Below are positions 5,575 to 7,061 of a stretch of 7,061 nt of DNA, in pieces. Each line of letters starts with the position of its first letter. The stretch's first letter is position 1. This DNA is from Betaproteobacteria bacterium. Lineage in GTDB: Bacteria > Pseudomonadota > Gammaproteobacteria > Burkholderiales > Casimicrobiaceae. The stretch is taken from NCBI GenBank assembly GCA_025355395.1, contig JANXZT010000187.1, positions 1 through 7,061 of the forward strand, read 5' to 3'. A program made the translations under genes and the position numbers. Below the pieces are notes generated by a model that saw only the letters and a program-made list of their open reading frames with translations, did no database searches and had not been told where the DNA came from.

Positions 5575-6987
5575 CTATAGCTTGTAGGCCGCCTTGGCGA
5601 AGTGATAGGCGAGATTGCCGGCGAGATCGAACGCCTCGTCCTCGTCGATGCGGTGCTCGACGGCGAGCGTCGCCAGAAAGCGGCAATCGATGCGACGCGC
5701 CACATCGTGACGTGCGGGAATCGACAGGAAAGCCCGTGTATCGTCGTTGAAGCCGACGGTATTGTAGAACCCGGCCGTTTCGGTTGCGTGTTCACGAAAG
5801 CGCAGCATGCCCTCCGGACTGTCATGGAACCACCAGGGCGGGCCGAGGCGGAGCACCGGATAATGCCCGGCCAGCGGTGCAAGCTCACGCGAGTAAACGG
5901 TTTCGTCCAGAGTGAACAGGATGATCGAGAGTTTGCGCTCGTTGCCGTAGCGGTCGAGCAGTGGCTTCAACGCCGACACATAATCGGTGGGCATCGGAAT
6001 ATCCGCGCCTTTGTCGCGCCCGAAATCGCGAAACACACGCGGATTGTGATTGCGATGCGAGCCAGGGTGAATCTGCATTACCAGCCCGTCATCGATGCTC
6101 ATCCCCGCCATCTCGGTCAGCATCTGGCCCCGAAACTGCTCGGCTTCCTCGCGCGTGGCGGTTCCGGCGAGTGCGCGCTCGAGCAGGCGATGACATTCCG
6201 ATTCGCGCAGGTCGCAGGTACGCGCCGTCGGGTGGCCATGGTCGGTCGATGTCGCACCCATGCTCTTGAAATAAGCGCGGCGATTGCGGTGCGCGGCAAG
6301 GTAACCGCGCCAGCGGGTCGTGTCCTCGCCGGTGAGCTCGCCGAACTGCGTGACATTGCGCGCAAAGCCGTCGAACTCCGGGTCCACCACCGGATCGGGT
6401 CGGTACGCGGTGATGACGCGCCCGCCCCACCCGCTTTCCCTGATCCTGCGATGCTGGACAAGCGGGTCAAGGGGCGACTCGGTGGTGGCGATCACTTCGA
6501 TGTTGAAGCGCTCGAAGAGTGCGCGGGGCAAAAATGCGGGCTCCTTCAGGGCTTGGGCGCACGCCTCGTAGATCCGCTCTGCCGATTCGCAATCCAGTCG
6601 CTCGCGAATGCCGAAGACTTCGTGGAGCGCGTGATCGAACCACATGCGGGTCGGCGTGCCGCGAAAGAGGGCATAGTGGTCGGCAAAGAGCCGCCAGATG
6701 CGGCGTGGATCGCGCTCTACATCGCTGCCGTCGATACGCGCAATGCCGAGCGATTCCAGCGCAATGCCCTGGCTGTACAGCATCCGGAAAACATAATGAT
6801 CCGGAGTGATGAGCAGCGCCGCCGGATCCGGAAACGGTGCGTTGTCCGCAAACCACTGTGGATCGGCGTGGCCATGAGGACTGACGATCGGCAGCGAGCG
6901 GACGCTGGCATGGAGGCGTCGCGCGAGATCGCGTGTTGCAGGATCGGCGGGAAATAAACGGTCCGGATGCAAAGTGAGGGCAGGCAT
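5575..6987 (-). CDS. uxaC: Uronate (glucuronate) isomerase
   Basis: UxaC interconverts D-glucuronate with D-fructuronate and D-galacturonate with D-tagaturonate, the first step of hexuronate use in the cytoplasm. The 470-residue length matches the family. It is an amidohydrolase-fold enzyme: the metal motif H38-x-H40 lies in IVSPHGHADP near the N-terminus, followed by a TPDHYVFRMLYSQGI segment, a RPDPVVDPEF segment, QIHPGSHRNHNPRVF in the middle, WWFHDSPEGM at 385-394 and NDDTRAFLSIPARHD near 414-428, where D416 is the likely catalytic Asp. These match E. coli UxaC blocks (YHCH, WWFNDQKDGM, TDSRSFLSYTRHE), but the SPHGHADP form points to the branch seen in Caulobacter-type enzymes, as I recall. 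An in-frame TGA lies only three codons upstream, so the ATG at 6987 is the first possible start; no clear Shine-Dalgarno precedes it. Other hexuronate genes, if linked, must lie to the right of the window. Confidence 0.95.
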   Translation of the reverse strand: MPALTLHPDRLFPADPATRDLARRLHASVRSLPIVSPHGHADPQWFADNAPFPDPAALLITPDHYVFRMLYSQGIALESLGIARIDGSDVERDPRRIWRLFADHYALFRGTPTRMWFDHALHEVFGIRERLDCESAERIYEACAQALKEPAFLPRALFERFNIEVIATTESPLDPLVQHRRIRESGWGGRVITAYRPDPVVDPEFDGFARNVTQFGELTGEDTTRWRGYLAAHRNRRAYFKSMGATSTDHGHPTARTCDLRESECHRLLERALAGTATREEAEQFRGQMLTEMAGMSIDDGLVMQIHPGSHRNHNPRVFRDFGRDKGADIPMPTDYVSALKPLLDRYGNERKLSIILFTLDETVYSRELAPLAGHYPVLRLGPPWWFHDSPEGMLRFREHATETAGFYNTVGFNDDTRAFLSIPARHDVARRIDCRFLATLAVEHRIDEDEAFDLAGNLAYHFAKAAYKL

Positions 6988-7004
6988 GGCGTTGGGTCAG
7001 CGCT

Positions 7005-7061
7005 TCAATGTGGCGCGGCAAGATGGGCCGCAAGTGTGGCATGCACGCCCCTGCGGCAGAG
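7005..7061 (-). CDS. Possible C-terminal end of a gene upstream of uxaC (partial, tentative)
   Basis: On the minus strand one frame is open from the window edge to a TGA at 7005-7007 and would encode 18 residues ending HATLAAHLAAPH, an Ala-rich helix-like tail. A gene ending 17 bases before uxaC would fit a hexuronate operon, but only 57 bases are visible and the other two frames are also mostly open, one with an unlikely Cys-rich tail ending at 6997. No function can be given. Confidence 0.25.
   Translation of the reverse strand, partial: LCRRGVHATLAAHLAAPH

Noticed and set aside
5510..5600. Zur box in front of the metal cluster
   Set aside because: I looked for an AT-rich palindrome of the known Zur type and found none; the repeats present are GC-rich hairpins.
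5602..6957. A 451-residue open frame on the plus strand opposite uxaC
   Set aside because: It mirrors uxaC, which has full family motifs. Long antisense frames are common in GC-rich genes, and this one has no ribosome binding site or recognisable domain.
1..7061. CRISPR array, tRNA, rRNA, transposase or attachment site
   Set aside because: No regularly spaced direct repeats, cloverleaf-like sequence, transposase motifs or terminal inverted repeats were seen, including at the dtd junction.

Overview
The window is a GC-rich (by eye a little over 60%) stretch of a Gram-negative chromosome, most likely a gamma- or betaproteobacterium. The evidence is a coiled-coil outer-membrane porin ending in Phe, Sec signal peptides on envelope proteins, and a proteobacterial style of packed operons with strong AAGGAG/GGAGGAG ribosome binding sites. 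I cannot place the genus from sequence alone. All seven intact genes lie on the minus strand. Only the left edge (1-242) carries plus-strand coding sequence.

Regions from left to right. (1) 1-242: the last 26 codons of an unidentified plus-strand gene, then the first third of dtd (D-aminoacyl-tRNA deacylase). dtd is cut off after about residue 51, just before the convergent dps stop codon, so it is a broken remnant. (2) 257-1925: a tight minus-strand cluster in the order pirin, DoxX-family membrane protein, Dps-family ferritin, with gaps of 16 and 21 bases. It looks like an oxidative-stress or redox/iron operon. (3) 2035-5509: a minus-strand metal-uptake cluster in the order small secreted CxxC protein (DUF2946-like), coiled-coil porin of a zinc-associated outer-membrane family, AztC/ZnuA-type periplasmic metal-binding protein, and ABC-3 (ZnuB/AztB-type) permease. 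The last three are almost certainly co-translated: an 11-base gap with the ribosome binding site overlapping the previous stop, then an ATGA overlap. No ABC ATPase is present. (4) 5575-6987: uxaC, uronate isomerase, on the same strand, with at most the end of another gene upstream of it at the window edge.

Inferred logic of region 3: the porin would pass Zn(II), or another divalent metal, across the outer membrane. The periplasmic protein would capture it with three His and one Asp, and the permease would move it inward using an ATPase encoded elsewhere. The small CxxC protein may bind or sense metal in the periplasm or membrane. Region 2 would buffer iron and redox stress. The most notable points are the ATPase-less metal cluster with its unusual porin and small leader protein, and the truncation of dtd at the boundary of the dps operon.
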